Shown here one piece after another: positions 54,148 to 62,089 of a DNA stretch of 64,000 bases (position 1 is the first letter of the stretch; each line of letters begins with the position of its first letter). The DNA is from PALSA-1444 sp964291045 (GTDB lineage Bacteria > Chlamydiota > Chlamydiia > Chlamydiales > Rhabdochlamydiaceae), in contig NZ_OZ197277.1 in assembly GCF_964291045.1 (NCBI RefSeq), forward strand, positions 1,302,001-1,366,000, read 5' to 3'. Below the pieces are notes generated by a model. That model saw only the letters and a program-made list of their open reading frames with translations, searched no databases and had not been told where the DNA came from. The translations under genes were made by a program, and so were the position numbers.

Positions 54148-54189
54148 TAAAGAAAAAGAAACCCCTCTACTTAGAAAAATAGAGGGGTT
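54148..54189 (-). terminator. Rho-independent terminator after rplI
   Basis: On the minus strand AACCCCTCTA, a 10-base loop and TAGAGGGGTT are followed by TCTTTTTCTTT. Perfect 10-bp stem. It ends the rplY-pth-rpsF-rpsR-rplI operon. Confidence 0.9.
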
Positions 54190-54203
54190 AGAAAGAGTAA
54201 GAT

Positions 54204-54665
54204 CTATCTTGAAGCTTGCTCTCCAAGAATGTGGAGTGTGTAATCACACAGCACATCTTCTTTAAGATGCAACACCATCGGATGAACTCCGATCATTTTA
54301 ATCGGTTTATTCAACCCGATATTGCGGCGCTCAAGTTCAAATCCTTGCTCTGCAAAAAGGGCCAGCACATCTCCAAATCCAACAGATCCATACATGTTAC
54401 CTTCTGGATCGACTTTAACAGTTGTTGTTAAAGTGACTCCTTGAAGCTCACTTGCAATCTTCTCAGCTTCTGCTTTATCAGCAGCTGATTGGGTTGCACG
54501 CTCTTGCTGTAGACGTGCTTGCATACGGAGTGTATGACGGTTCGCAGGAACTGCGAGTTCTTGAGGGATTAAGTAGTTTCTTGCAAAGCCAGCCTTGACT
54601 GAAATCACTTCTCCACAACGGCCGATGTCTTCAACATCTGCAATGAGTAAATAGTTTTGTTTCAT
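54204..54665 (-). CDS. rplI: 50S ribosomal protein L9
   Basis: 153 residues. N-terminal L9 domain with V-K-A-G-F-A-R-N-Y-L-I-P, a long connecting helix and the C-terminal domain (G-S-V-G and I-G-V-H). Last gene of the operon; 12 bases after rpsR. Confidence 0.97.
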   Translation of the reverse strand: MKQNYLLIADVEDIGRCGEVISVKAGFARNYLIPQELAVPANRHTLRMQARLQQERATQSAADKAEAEKIASELQGVTLTTTVKVDPEGNMYGSVGFGDVLALFAEQGFELERRNIGLNKPIKMIGVHPMVLHLKEDVLCDYTLHILGEQASR

Positions 54666-54677
54666 AATTTTGTCCTT

Positions 54678-54908
54678 TTAAGCTTCTGCAACAAATGGAA
54701 GAAGCGCCATGTATCTGGCTTGTTTAATTGCACAAACGAGCTTTCTTTGAAAGCTTGCTGAAACACCTGTAATCCTGCGAGGAATGATTTTTCCTCTTTC
54801 AGTAACAAATCGGCTAAGAGTGTCTAAATCTTTGTAATCGATATGTTTAACGCCTGCTGCGGTAAACGGACAAACTCTTCTTTTTTTAGGGGCAAAAGGA
54901 GAATCCAT
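54678..54908 (-). CDS. rpsR: 30S ribosomal protein S18
   Basis: 76 residues. Contains I-D-Y-K-D-L-D-T-L-S-R-F-V-T-E-R-G-K-I-I-P-R-R-I-T-G (split motif of the family). Nine bases after rpsF, 12 before rplI. Confidence 0.97.
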   Translation of the reverse strand: MDSPFAPKKRRVCPFTAAGVKHIDYKDLDTLSRFVTERGKIIPRRITGVSASFQRKLVCAIKQARYMALLPFVAEA

Positions 54909-54917
54909 GTATTCCTC

Positions 54918-55262
54918 TTATTCAGGTAAGGGTTGAAATTCAATTTTTTCGGGAACTGTAGGAAAGGGTGCCCGTTTTGTCATGAAACGAAGAACATCTT
55001 CGTTTAAGCGGTATTCTCTCCACAATTTACCCATCACCTCTGTTGGAAGTGAGAAATAAAATAGGAAGTAGTGCCCTTCTCTTTTCTTAGCGATTTCATA
55101 CATTAATCGCTTACGCCCTTGGTCAAATATTTTGTGCAGCTCTCCACCTTTTTCTTCGATGCTAGCAACCATCTTATCGATGAGTTTCTGACGTGCATCG
55201 TCAGTTAAGGCAGTGCTTAAGATATACATCCCTTCATAGAGATGTTGACGTTCTTTCGCCAT
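54918..55262 (-). CDS. rpsF: 30S ribosomal protein S6
   Basis: 114 residues. Starts M-A-K-E-R-Q-H-L-Y-E-G-M-Y-I-L and has the R-L-M-Y-E-I-A-K-K-R-E-G-H-Y segment of S6. 17 bases downstream of pth. Same order as in Chlamydia. Confidence 0.97.
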   Translation of the reverse strand: MAKERQHLYEGMYILSTALTDDARQKLIDKMVASIEEKGGELHKIFDQGRKRLMYEIAKKREGHYFLFYFSLPTEVMGKLWREYRLNEDVLRFMTKRAPFPTVPEKIEFQPLPE

Positions 55263-55279
55263 TTTTGAAGACTCCTCGT

Positions 55280-55888
55280 CTAACTTTTTTTCGTATTCGC
55301 AATCCCCATTGCTTTTTGGATTCCTTCAAAAATCCAAAGATCAATAAGATCTGCGACATGATTAAAAACTTGTGGCATTTTCGCCTCGTCTTGCTCACCA
55401 AAATGAGAAAGGACAAAATCTGCCAAATCTGTGCCTTGTGGGTGACCCACCCCAATGCGTAGTCTTGGAAAACAGTTGGTTCCAAGATGGTATTCTATGC
55501 TTTTCAGTCCGTTATGACCTCCACAGCTCCCTTGAGGTTTAAACTTTACCTCTCCTACATCAAGGGCGATATCATCGACAATCACTAGCACTTTCTCTGG
55601 AGCTAACTGAAGCGATTTCTGGATGAAGGAAACCCCTTCTCCACTTCGATTCATATAGCTTTGAGGAAGCAGTAAATGAATAGGATGATCTTTCACCACC
55701 TCTTCTGCAGAAAGAGCTAAAACCCCTTTTGCCTTATGAAAAGCCATGGCATAACGTTTTGCAAATGCTCTTACTGCCCGGAAACCCACATTATGCCGAG
55801 TTTTTTCATAATAACTCCCGGGGTTTCCAAGCCCCACAACCAAAACTGACTTAGTTGCTACGTTTTGAAACGACAACAACGACTTCAT
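55280..55888 (-). CDS. pth: Peptidyl-tRNA hydrolase
   Basis: 202 residues. Recycles peptidyl-tRNA dropped from ribosomes. Visible are G-L-G-N22-P-G, catalytic H32 in T-R-H-N-V-G-F, M-N-R-S-G and V-D-D-I-A-L. The start lies inside the last 38 bases of rplY; an in-frame later start is possible, but this one gives a normal N-terminus plus about ten residues. Confidence 0.95.
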   Translation of the reverse strand: MKSLLSFQNVATKSVLVVGLGNPGSYYEKTRHNVGFRAVRAFAKRYAMAFHKAKGVLALSAEEVVKDHPIHLLLPQSYMNRSGEGVSFIQKSLQLAPEKVLVIVDDIALDVGEVKFKPQGSCGGHNGLKSIEYHLGTNCFPRLRIGVGHPQGTDLADFVLSHFGEQDEAKMPQVFNHVADLIDLWIFEGIQKAMGIANTKKS

Positions 55889-56414
55889 TCATTTTCGCTA
55901 AAGGTGTGACACCCTCAGGGATAATAATATCGACGAGTTTTTTGGATTGCTTAATTCCTAGGTCTCTCACATCAATTTCAAGATGAGAGGGCATATTACG
56001 AGGAAGTGCTTGCACTTTAACATGCCGGATGATTTGTCTTAAGAATCCTCCCATCTTCACTCCAGTACAATCTGCAACGCCAACACACTGAATAGGCACT
56101 TTAAAGCTCACCTCAACATCATCAACAAGCTCTTCAAAGTCAATGTGAGTCACTTTGTAAGTTGTTAAATGGTATTGGATATCTTTAATGATAACCCGTC
56201 TTTCTTGTCCGTTTAAGCTCAGTTGAAACACTGTTGTCCCTAAGTGACCTGGCTTCATTTGCCTTAAGATGGCTGCCATCTCTTCTCCACTGATCGTCAC
56301 GGCTAAATTAGCTTGATTTACAGAGTAAAGAATCGCTGGGATATTGCCTTCTCGTCGGATCTGCTTAATGACGCTCTTCTTTGTGAGTAAGCGATCGTGA
56401 GCAGTCAGTTTCAT
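55851..56414 (-). CDS. rplY: 50S ribosomal protein L25 (Ctc form)
   Basis: 187 residues from the ATG at 56414, preferred because GGGGGAA lies upstream and the product then starts M-K-L-T-A-H-D-R; a 25-codon longer frame is unlikely. Two-domain CTC-type L25: the 5S-rRNA-binding N-terminal domain (G-N-I-P-A-I-L-Y) and the beta-rich C-terminal domain. It leads the operon with pth, rpsF, rpsR and rplI, the order I know from Chlamydia. Confidence 0.95.
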   Translation of the reverse strand: MKLTAHDRLLTKKSVIKQIRREGNIPAILYSVNQANLAVTISGEEMAAILRQMKPGHLGTTVFQLSLNGQERRVIIKDIQYHLTTYKVTHIDFEELVDDVEVSFKVPIQCVGVADCTGVKMGGFLRQIIRHVKVQALPRNMPSHLEIDVRDLGIKQSKKLVDIIIPEGVTPLAKMNEVVVVVSKRSN

Positions 56415-56865
56415 ATGATTCCCCCGTTTATAGTTATGCAAAATCATTTTTCGATAGGGATATGAGGAAATTAAGGCTAAATCACGCACCCCTATGCCGT
56501 TAGTGATGAGCCGAAACTCTCAAAAAGGGCGTTAAAAAACCTTTTCAGGTGTTTTACTTGAGTGGAATTTAGCTGAATTAAAGAGTGTTTATTTCTCTTG
56601 AATCCTTTTTGCACACACCACAGAAAATGAAAAAAGGGGCTCTTTTTTGATTAACGGTGATGGACACTTCCTCCAAGATAGAAATGAGATGGTGTGCAAC
56701 CTCTAATCAAAAGAACTTGAAATTAGAGAGGCTCATCATCACTATGGACATCTTTCCAAGGAAAGGCGTCTATCTTGCTATACGAAAATGTTTCTTTTTC
56801 ATCTTAAAGAGCCTGGTAACTCTTAAAGATGCTTCATTCTTGCCAAAGCAAAAAAATAGTTAATA
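56415..56865. other. Intergenic region upstream of the rplY operon
   Basis: It should carry the operon promoter. A 68-codon plus-strand frame (56657-56863) has no ribosome binding site and runs into the tRNA; I do not call it. Nothing else seen. Confidence 0.45.
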
Positions 56866-56937
<72 letters not shown>

Positions 56938-57060
56938 ATTGTAAGATGCTCTAGGATACTGAAGAGGGGAATTTTTCAGCAATCAATTTCATACTATTGC
57001 CTTAAAACTTCTTCAAGAAATGGCTTCTTCTCTCTCATCTGATGGATGAGGAGAGACAGC

Positions 57061-57675
57061 TTAAAGGCTCTTAGGGAAAGTTTTTTGAGAAATCCCTAGA
57101 GCGCTTTGCAAAAAAACCCTAGAAATCCAGAGATATTCACACCCTGAGCAAAAGGTATAGATTGCTGCAACAGTGGTTAAAAACCTACTGACACGTTTTA
57201 ATGTTTCAATTGTCACAGCATCATGGGCATATCCAATCATGCCTAAAAGAATGCAAATCATCACAACAGCTTGTAAAATCGCTTTAATTTTTCCACTCAC
57301 CCTTGCTGCAAGAGCAATACCCTCTAGAGCAAAAAGCGCTCTTAATGTATTCACAAGACTATCTCTCCAAAAGAAAACAATCACAATCCATAAAGGAATT
57401 TGTAATATCCCTTGTGTAAAAGCAAAAAAAACAGAGAGCCGAAAGAAACTATCTGCCATAGGATCTAGTACTTTCCCCAGGTTTGTCACTTGATTATTGC
57501 GTCTTGCGAAAAAACCATCGAGCGCATCAGAAATCTCACAAACAATCACAATCAAAAGAAGAAGATAGGGAAGAGCAAGAGGATATGCACCCCTTTCACC
57601 CCCTAAGAGATAAAGAGCGACAAAAAGAGGGCTTAACACAATGCGAAATAAGGTGAGGATGAGGGGAAGTTTCAT
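57061..57675 (-). CDS. pgsA: CDP-diacylglycerol-glycerol-3-phosphate 3-phosphatidyltransferase
   Basis: 204 residues from the ATG at 57675, with GGGAG upstream; a GTG three codons earlier is the alternative. The CDP-alcohol phosphatidyltransferase motif is complete: D50-A-L-D53-G54-F-F-A57-R58-x8-G67-x3-D71-x3-D75. Several membrane helices. Makes phosphatidylglycerol-phosphate; the alcohol acceptor is inferred from family position, and a phosphatidylserine- or cardiolipin-type enzyme is less likely. Near the ctc-pth cluster as in Chlamydia. Confidence 0.88.
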   Translation of the reverse strand: MKLPLILTLFRIVLSPLFVALYLLGGERGAYPLALPYLLLLIVIVCEISDALDGFFARRNNQVTNLGKVLDPMADSFFRLSVFFAFTQGILQIPLWIVIVFFWRDSLVNTLRALFALEGIALAARVSGKIKAILQAVVMICILLGMIGYAHDAVTIETLKRVSRFLTTVAAIYTFCSGCEYLWISRVFLQSALGISQKTFPKSL

Positions 57676-57770
57676 GCAATACACTCCCCTGTTAGATCAT
57701 CAAAGCTTCTCTTTTCTAAGAGGTGAAAAAAAAACCTAAATGCGTGATGCATAAGAAAAATCTCTCTTGT

Positions 57771-58823
57771 TTATTCTGCAATCATAGGAAGCGTTTTCGT
57801 TTGTAAAGCCAGCTGGCCGCAAGCTGCTGCAATGTCTTTCCCTTTTGTGTAGCGCCAGGTGGTGGGGATTTTAGCATCCACTAAAATCTGCCGAAACTCT
57901 TCAATCGATTCTCTACTTGGCCGGCTCAGTCTTAATCCTTCTACTTTATTATAAGGGATGAGATTAACTGTACAAGGGTGCCCTTTGACAAGCTTTGCTA
58001 ACTGCACGGCATGTTCTGGAAGGTCATTAATCCCTTCAAGAAGGGTGTACTCATAGGTGATATCTCTTCCCGATTTTTGAGCAAAATAGAGCATCGCATC
58101 TAAAATGGTTGCAATCGCATATTTTCTTGCATAAGGGATAATTTTTTTCCGGATATCTTGCGTAGGAGCGTGAAGAGATAACACTAAATTTGTTTTAAGC
58201 CCCTCTTCTGCAAACTGCACAATTTTATCCACAACACCCACTGTTGATACTGTGATTTTTCGTTGAGAGATGTTTAGACCCTCTGGATGAATTAAGCGCC
58301 TTATAGCTGCTGTCACAGCATCATAGTTTTCAAACGGCTCTCCCATTCCCATAAAGACAACATGGCATACTCTTTCCCCAATCTGAGCCAAGGTCCCATC
58401 AATTTCAAGCACCTGCTGAATAATCTCTGCCACGTCTAAATTTCTCTTTAACCCTTGCTTTCCCGACGCACAAAAGGCACATCTTGCTGGGCAACCCACT
58501 TGAGAAGAAACGCAGACAGTCCGCCTTTCAGGAGCCCGTATCAATACCGACTCAACCAATTGCCCATCTGAGAGTTCCCATAAAAATTTTGTTGTATCGT
58601 TATCAACGGAATCCACTTGTTTAACAAGGGTTAAACTCTTAAGAGTAAAGTTATTTTTTAATTTTTCTCTTAGTGTTTTAGAGAGGTTACTCATCTCTTC
58701 CCAAGAGGAGATTCTTTTTTGATAGAGCCAATGAAATATTTGTTTTGCGTGAAAAGATTTCTCCCCACTCTCTTGAAGCCATACGGCCAGCTCTTCAAGG
58801 GATAAATTATAGATGTTGTTCAC
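57771..58823 (-). CDS. rlmN: 23S rRNA/tRNA adenine-C2 methyltransferase RlmN
   Basis: 350 residues. Radical-SAM enzyme that methylates A2503 of 23S rRNA and A37 of some tRNAs. Cluster motif C111-P-A-R-C115-A-F-C118, preceded by the helical N-terminal domain with F-H-A-K-Q-I-F-H-W-L-Y. The catalytic Cys near the C-terminus (A-A-C-G-Q-L) is present. Upstream region is AT-rich and holds nothing else. Confidence 0.96.
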   Translation of the reverse strand: MNNIYNLSLEELAVWLQESGEKSFHAKQIFHWLYQKRISSWEEMSNLSKTLREKLKNNFTLKSLTLVKQVDSVDNDTTKFLWELSDGQLVESVLIRAPERRTVCVSSQVGCPARCAFCASGKQGLKRNLDVAEIIQQVLEIDGTLAQIGERVCHVVFMGMGEPFENYDAVTAAIRRLIHPEGLNISQRKITVSTVGVVDKIVQFAEEGLKTNLVLSLHAPTQDIRKKIIPYARKYAIATILDAMLYFAQKSGRDITYEYTLLEGINDLPEHAVQLAKLVKGHPCTVNLIPYNKVEGLRLSRPSRESIEEFRQILVDAKIPTTWRYTKGKDIAAACGQLALQTKTLPMIAE

Positions 58824-59105
58824 AGGATACTTAAATGGGTTAAAAGGGATTGATATTGCAAAAGATAAATTTTTTGGATCTTATTCACTTGGATATGCAT
58901 TAAATGATTCAGCTTATTATTGATCTGCATCATTTGACGCGTCATTTCTATTGTATAACTTGCCTCATGAGAAGCTATTTTTTGATTTAATAATAACATA
59001 GGAATGCATCCATTCTACCTTTTACCTTCCCAAAAAACAATATACAAATAAATAATTTACGTGCTAAAGTAAAAGCACGGCAATCAAAAAAGGGGTTAAT
59101 AAAAT

Positions 59106-59846
59106 ATGCAAGCAGTAAGTTTTAGATCTAATCAATATTGGAATAACTGTATTAATCAATTAGGCAGTTACGCTGAGCAAACTCTGCAAAATCTATCCCC
59201 CGCCAAGCCAATCTCCTCTTCAAGCTCTAGACTCTTTCCATCTACCACTCCAAGCTCACCTCCTCCCTCTTTTGTTGCATTAGTGAAACAAAAACTTGGA
59301 ATTTCACACGATCAGATTCAAGCCTCTTTAAACAACATTAATCAGTATGCTGAGGCGCTAAACGCACTCCATACAATAGATGACTTAAACTTTGATACGC
59401 ACCGTAACATTGCTCAAATACTGACGAATGTATTCAATGCGCAATTGACTCAATTCCATCAAATTTCTCGCCGCATTAGAATCACGCAGTGGACCCTATT
59501 AGGTAGCTCTTATCTGATCTTTGCAAAACACTTTGCACCTCTTCATGCAAACAAATTAGGGAAACCGTTCATGATATTGACTTCTCTTCTGTTGCTGATG
59601 ACAAAGGTGTACCACAGCTATCAAAATAAAATACTCTATCAAGAGTATGAACAAATTATCTTACAAGCTCAAACCCTTCTTTCAGGAGAACCTCTTATTT
59701 GTGAAAAGAAGCCAGAAGAGATAATCCCTGAGGAGCTATCTTCTCCTCCAAAAAATCCCCCTTGTACCACCACTCCTCTAAAGGTCATATGGGTTGATGA
59801 CACTGACTCTTCACCCGCTCATGAAAAAACAGATACCTTAGAGTAA
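59106..59846 (+). CDS. Small two-helix membrane protein, paralogue A
   Basis: 246 residues, unknown family. The N-terminal ~60 residues are polar with a Ser/Pro-rich stretch (S-S-S-S-S-R ... S-S-P-P-P-S). A helical region with F-V-A-L-V-K-Q-K-L-G follows. Two hydrophobic helices (about 123-140 and 150-168) flank the shared F-A-P-L-H-A motif. The C-terminus is acidic and Pro-rich. The protein at 60228 has the same layout (N-Y-W-x-x-x-I, K-Q-K-L-G, S-R-R, F-A-P-L-H-A, V-Y-H-x-Y-Q-x-K-x-L-Y-x-x-Y). A paired hydrophobic region with cytosolic ends recalls chlamydial Inc proteins. A weak ribosome binding site (AGGGG) precedes the ATG. Confidence 0.72.
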   Translation: MQAVSFRSNQYWNNCINQLGSYAEQTLQNLSPAKPISSSSSRLFPSTTPSSPPPSFVALVKQKLGISHDQIQASLNNINQYAEALNALHTIDDLNFDTHRNIAQILTNVFNAQLTQFHQISRRIRITQWTLLGSSYLIFAKHFAPLHANKLGKPFMILTSLLLLMTKVYHSYQNKILYQEYEQIILQAQTLLSGEPLICEKKPEEIIPEELSSPPKNPPCTTTPLKVIWVDDTDSSPAHEKTDTLE

Positions 59847-60227
59847 GTAAAATATCTTCATCCTTCACTTAAGTAGCTTAAAATCAATGTTCTAAAGCAA
59901 GTCTAGCCTATTTAAGAAACTTAAGTGAAGACAAATATTTTTGAAAAAACCCTTCTCTTTCAAGCTTCTTAAGAGCACGTTTTTTAAAGAAGAGAGACCT
60001 ATTTTTTAGATTTGTCCTCATTTGGATAAGATGTAAAAGAGAAATCATTAGGGTCAAAGTGGTATTTGGATTCAAATTCATAGTAGGCTCTTCTAAAAAG
60101 CTTTGGCTTGAATAAATCCTTCTCTAAGAAGATGATTGACTTCTTTCTTATTCTAAAAAAACACTACCTGAATGAAAAGCTAGCCTGTTATAATGCATCT
60201 TAAGATACAAGAGAAAAAAAGGTATTT
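59847..60227. other. Intergenic region with a long hairpin
   Basis: A stem of 18 matches in 20 bp (59863-59882 with 59911-59930; core CTTCACTTAAGT/ACTTAAGTGAAG), loop of 28 bases, lies 16 bases after the stop of paralogue A. A short T-run follows, so it may be its terminator. No gene is seen in the rest. Confidence 0.5.
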
Positions 60228-60875
60228 ATGGTTTTTTTACCTCCTGATGACCCTCTATTTAATGCCTATTGGAAAACCTATATCTCTAAGCTAGGAGCAG
60301 AATCTGAGCAAAATGTCAAAGATCTCTCCCCTTCTCATTCTATAGAGCGGCAAAGCCTTCCCAGGTTTTCCCACACTCTCTATAACCCAGCTCACGCCTC
60401 TTTCTTTTCATCTATCAAGCAAAAATTAGGGGTTGATTTAAGGGGTGCAGATAACGCTTTAAAAGAAAATATTCGCCATACTAACCAGCTATTTCAACTC
60501 TCTTTACCTCCCACGCGCCTCCACTCAACCACATTTGATACCATGTATACGATCTCACGCAAGATGCAACAAGCTCAAGAGATTCGGTATAGTCAAGTGT
60601 CTAGACGTGTCAAACTTTTATGGCTAATGATATTAGGAGGCTCTTTAATCACAGTGGGAAGACGTTTTGCACCTCTTCACGCCCTCCAAGTAGAAAAGCC
60701 CTTAATGGTCTTTATTACTGTGATTTCTCTTATCACCTGGGTTTACCATAACTATCAAAAGAAAACACTCTATGAAGTGTACCGCCAAACATTCTTAGAG
60801 GCAAGTGACCTTCTTTGTCACTCCCCAAGGCTTTTTTCTCTTACAGAGCAAGCCATAGATAGCCCTGCAATATAG
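60228..60875 (+). CDS. Small two-helix membrane protein, paralogue B
   Basis: 215 residues, paralogous to the gene at 59106 across its length but without the acidic C-terminal tail. Hydrophobic helices lie at about 128-146 and 156-175 around F-A-P-L-H-A-L. N-terminus M-V-F-L-P-P-D-D-P-L differs from A. Its 3' end overlaps the convergent flavoprotein gene by 58 bases. Function unknown; Inc-like topology as for paralogue A. Confidence 0.72.
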   Translation: MVFLPPDDPLFNAYWKTYISKLGAESEQNVKDLSPSHSIERQSLPRFSHTLYNPAHASFFSSIKQKLGVDLRGADNALKENIRHTNQLFQLSLPPTRLHSTTFDTMYTISRKMQQAQEIRYSQVSRRVKLLWLMILGGSLITVGRRFAPLHALQVEKPLMVFITVISLITWVYHNYQKKTLYEVYRQTFLEASDLLCHSPRLFSLTEQAIDSPAI

Positions 60876-62089
60876 CCTGTTGTCCAAGCGTTTTGGAAAT
60901 TAAATCCTCCTGTAATCCCATCGATGTTAAGCACCTCTCCCCCAAAGAATAGCCCAGGTGTTTTTTTACTCTCCATCGTCTTAAAGTTCACCTCATTTAG
61001 CTTAACACCTCCGCATGTCACAAACTCTTCTTTATGGGTTGTTTTCCCCTCCATCTGATAGGTATCTTGACACGCTCTTTGAGAAAGTAGCTCCATATCT
61101 TTAAGAGAAAGATGCGAGAGAATTTTCCCTTCCCACGGCTGTGTTAAATGTTTCCAAAGACTCTTAGGAAGATCATAAAGAGCTAAGAGTTCAACTGTTG
61201 TAGAAGGCTTCTTTTTTTTCCATTTAAAAAGATCTTCTTTCACTTCTTCAAGAGTTAAATGAGGAGCCCAGTTCACCCTCACCTCTGTTTTATATTCAGC
61301 AGCGTAAAGCTCTTTTGCACTCCAAGCCGAGAGTTTTAATACAGCTGGACCGCTTAAGCCAAAATGGGTAATGAGAAGCGGCCCCTCATACGACTGTTTC
61401 ATGTGAGGAAGAGAGACCCTTGCATGGGGAACAGAGACTCCTGATAGATGCAGCAAAGAAGCAGAGGGTAAATTAAAGGTAAAAAGAGAGGGCACACTTT
61501 TTTCTAATGAATGCCCCAGTGACTCTGCAAGTAAGAGCCCTTGACTGCTGCTACCTGTTGCTAACATGATGGATCTACACAAAAGAAGGCGTTCATTTTT
61601 TAACTGAATATGAAATAGATCTTCTTCCTTAGAGATCGCAGTAGCTGGCTCACACCCCACTAAATGGATCCCAAGCCTACTCACTTCCTGCATCAACGTA
61701 TTAATGATCGTTTGAGATTGGTTTGTAGTAGGAAACATCCTCCCATCTTTTTCCACTTTTAAAAGGGCGCCTCTTTCTTCATACCAACTGATAGTGTCTT
61801 TGGGTTGAAATGTATGGAAAGGGCCAAGGAGCTCTTTAAATCCTCTGGGGTAGAATTTCACAAGCTGCTGAGGATCAAAACAAGAGTGGGTGACATTACA
61901 TCTTCCCCCTCCTGAAATTCTCACTTTAGAGAGAAAGACAGCTGACTTTTCTAATACAATCACATGAAGAGAAGGGTTTTTCTCTTTCACTTGAATGGCC
62001 GCAAAAATACCTGCTGCTCCTCCCCCTATAATGACAGCTGTTTGATGAGGATGGGTGTTGACAAGTTGTAAAAGATCAGAATCTATCAT
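60818..62089 (-). CDS. BaiN/HI0933-type FAD flavoprotein
   Basis: 423 residues from the ATG at 62089. The longer frame (to 62218) adds 43 residues that are a shadow of the upstream gene, and the ATG overlaps its TGA by two bases, the usual coupled-start arrangement. FAD motif V-I-I-G-G-G-A-A-G-I-F-A-A near residue 20, G-G-G-R-C-N-V-T-H (family signature) and a C-terminal G-G-E-V-L-N-I-D-G-I-T-G-G-F-N-F-Q. This family (YhiN/HI0933) is a conserved NAD(P)/FAD-dependent oxidoreductase of uncertain substrate. Confidence 0.9.
   Translation of the reverse strand: MIDSDLLQLVNTHPHQTAVIIGGGAAGIFAAIQVKEKNPSLHVIVLEKSAVFLSKVRISGGGRCNVTHSCFDPQQLVKFYPRGFKELLGPFHTFQPKDTISWYEERGALLKVEKDGRMFPTTNQSQTIINTLMQEVSRLGIHLVGCEPATAISKEEDLFHIQLKNERLLLCRSIMLATGSSSQGLLLAESLGHSLEKSVPSLFTFNLPSASLLHLSGVSVPHARVSLPHMKQSYEGPLLITHFGLSGPAVLKLSAWSAKELYAAEYKTEVRVNWAPHLTLEEVKEDLFKWKKKKPSTTVELLALYDLPKSLWKHLTQPWEGKILSHLSLKDMELLSQRACQDTYQMEGKTTHKEEFVTCGGVKLNEVNFKTMESKKTPGLFFGGEVLNIDGITGGFNFQNAWTTGYIAGLSMACSVREKSLGE

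Noticed and set aside
56657..56863. Plus-strand 68-codon frame before tRNA-Gln
   Set aside because: No ribosome binding site, composition not protein-like, ends right at the tRNA gene.
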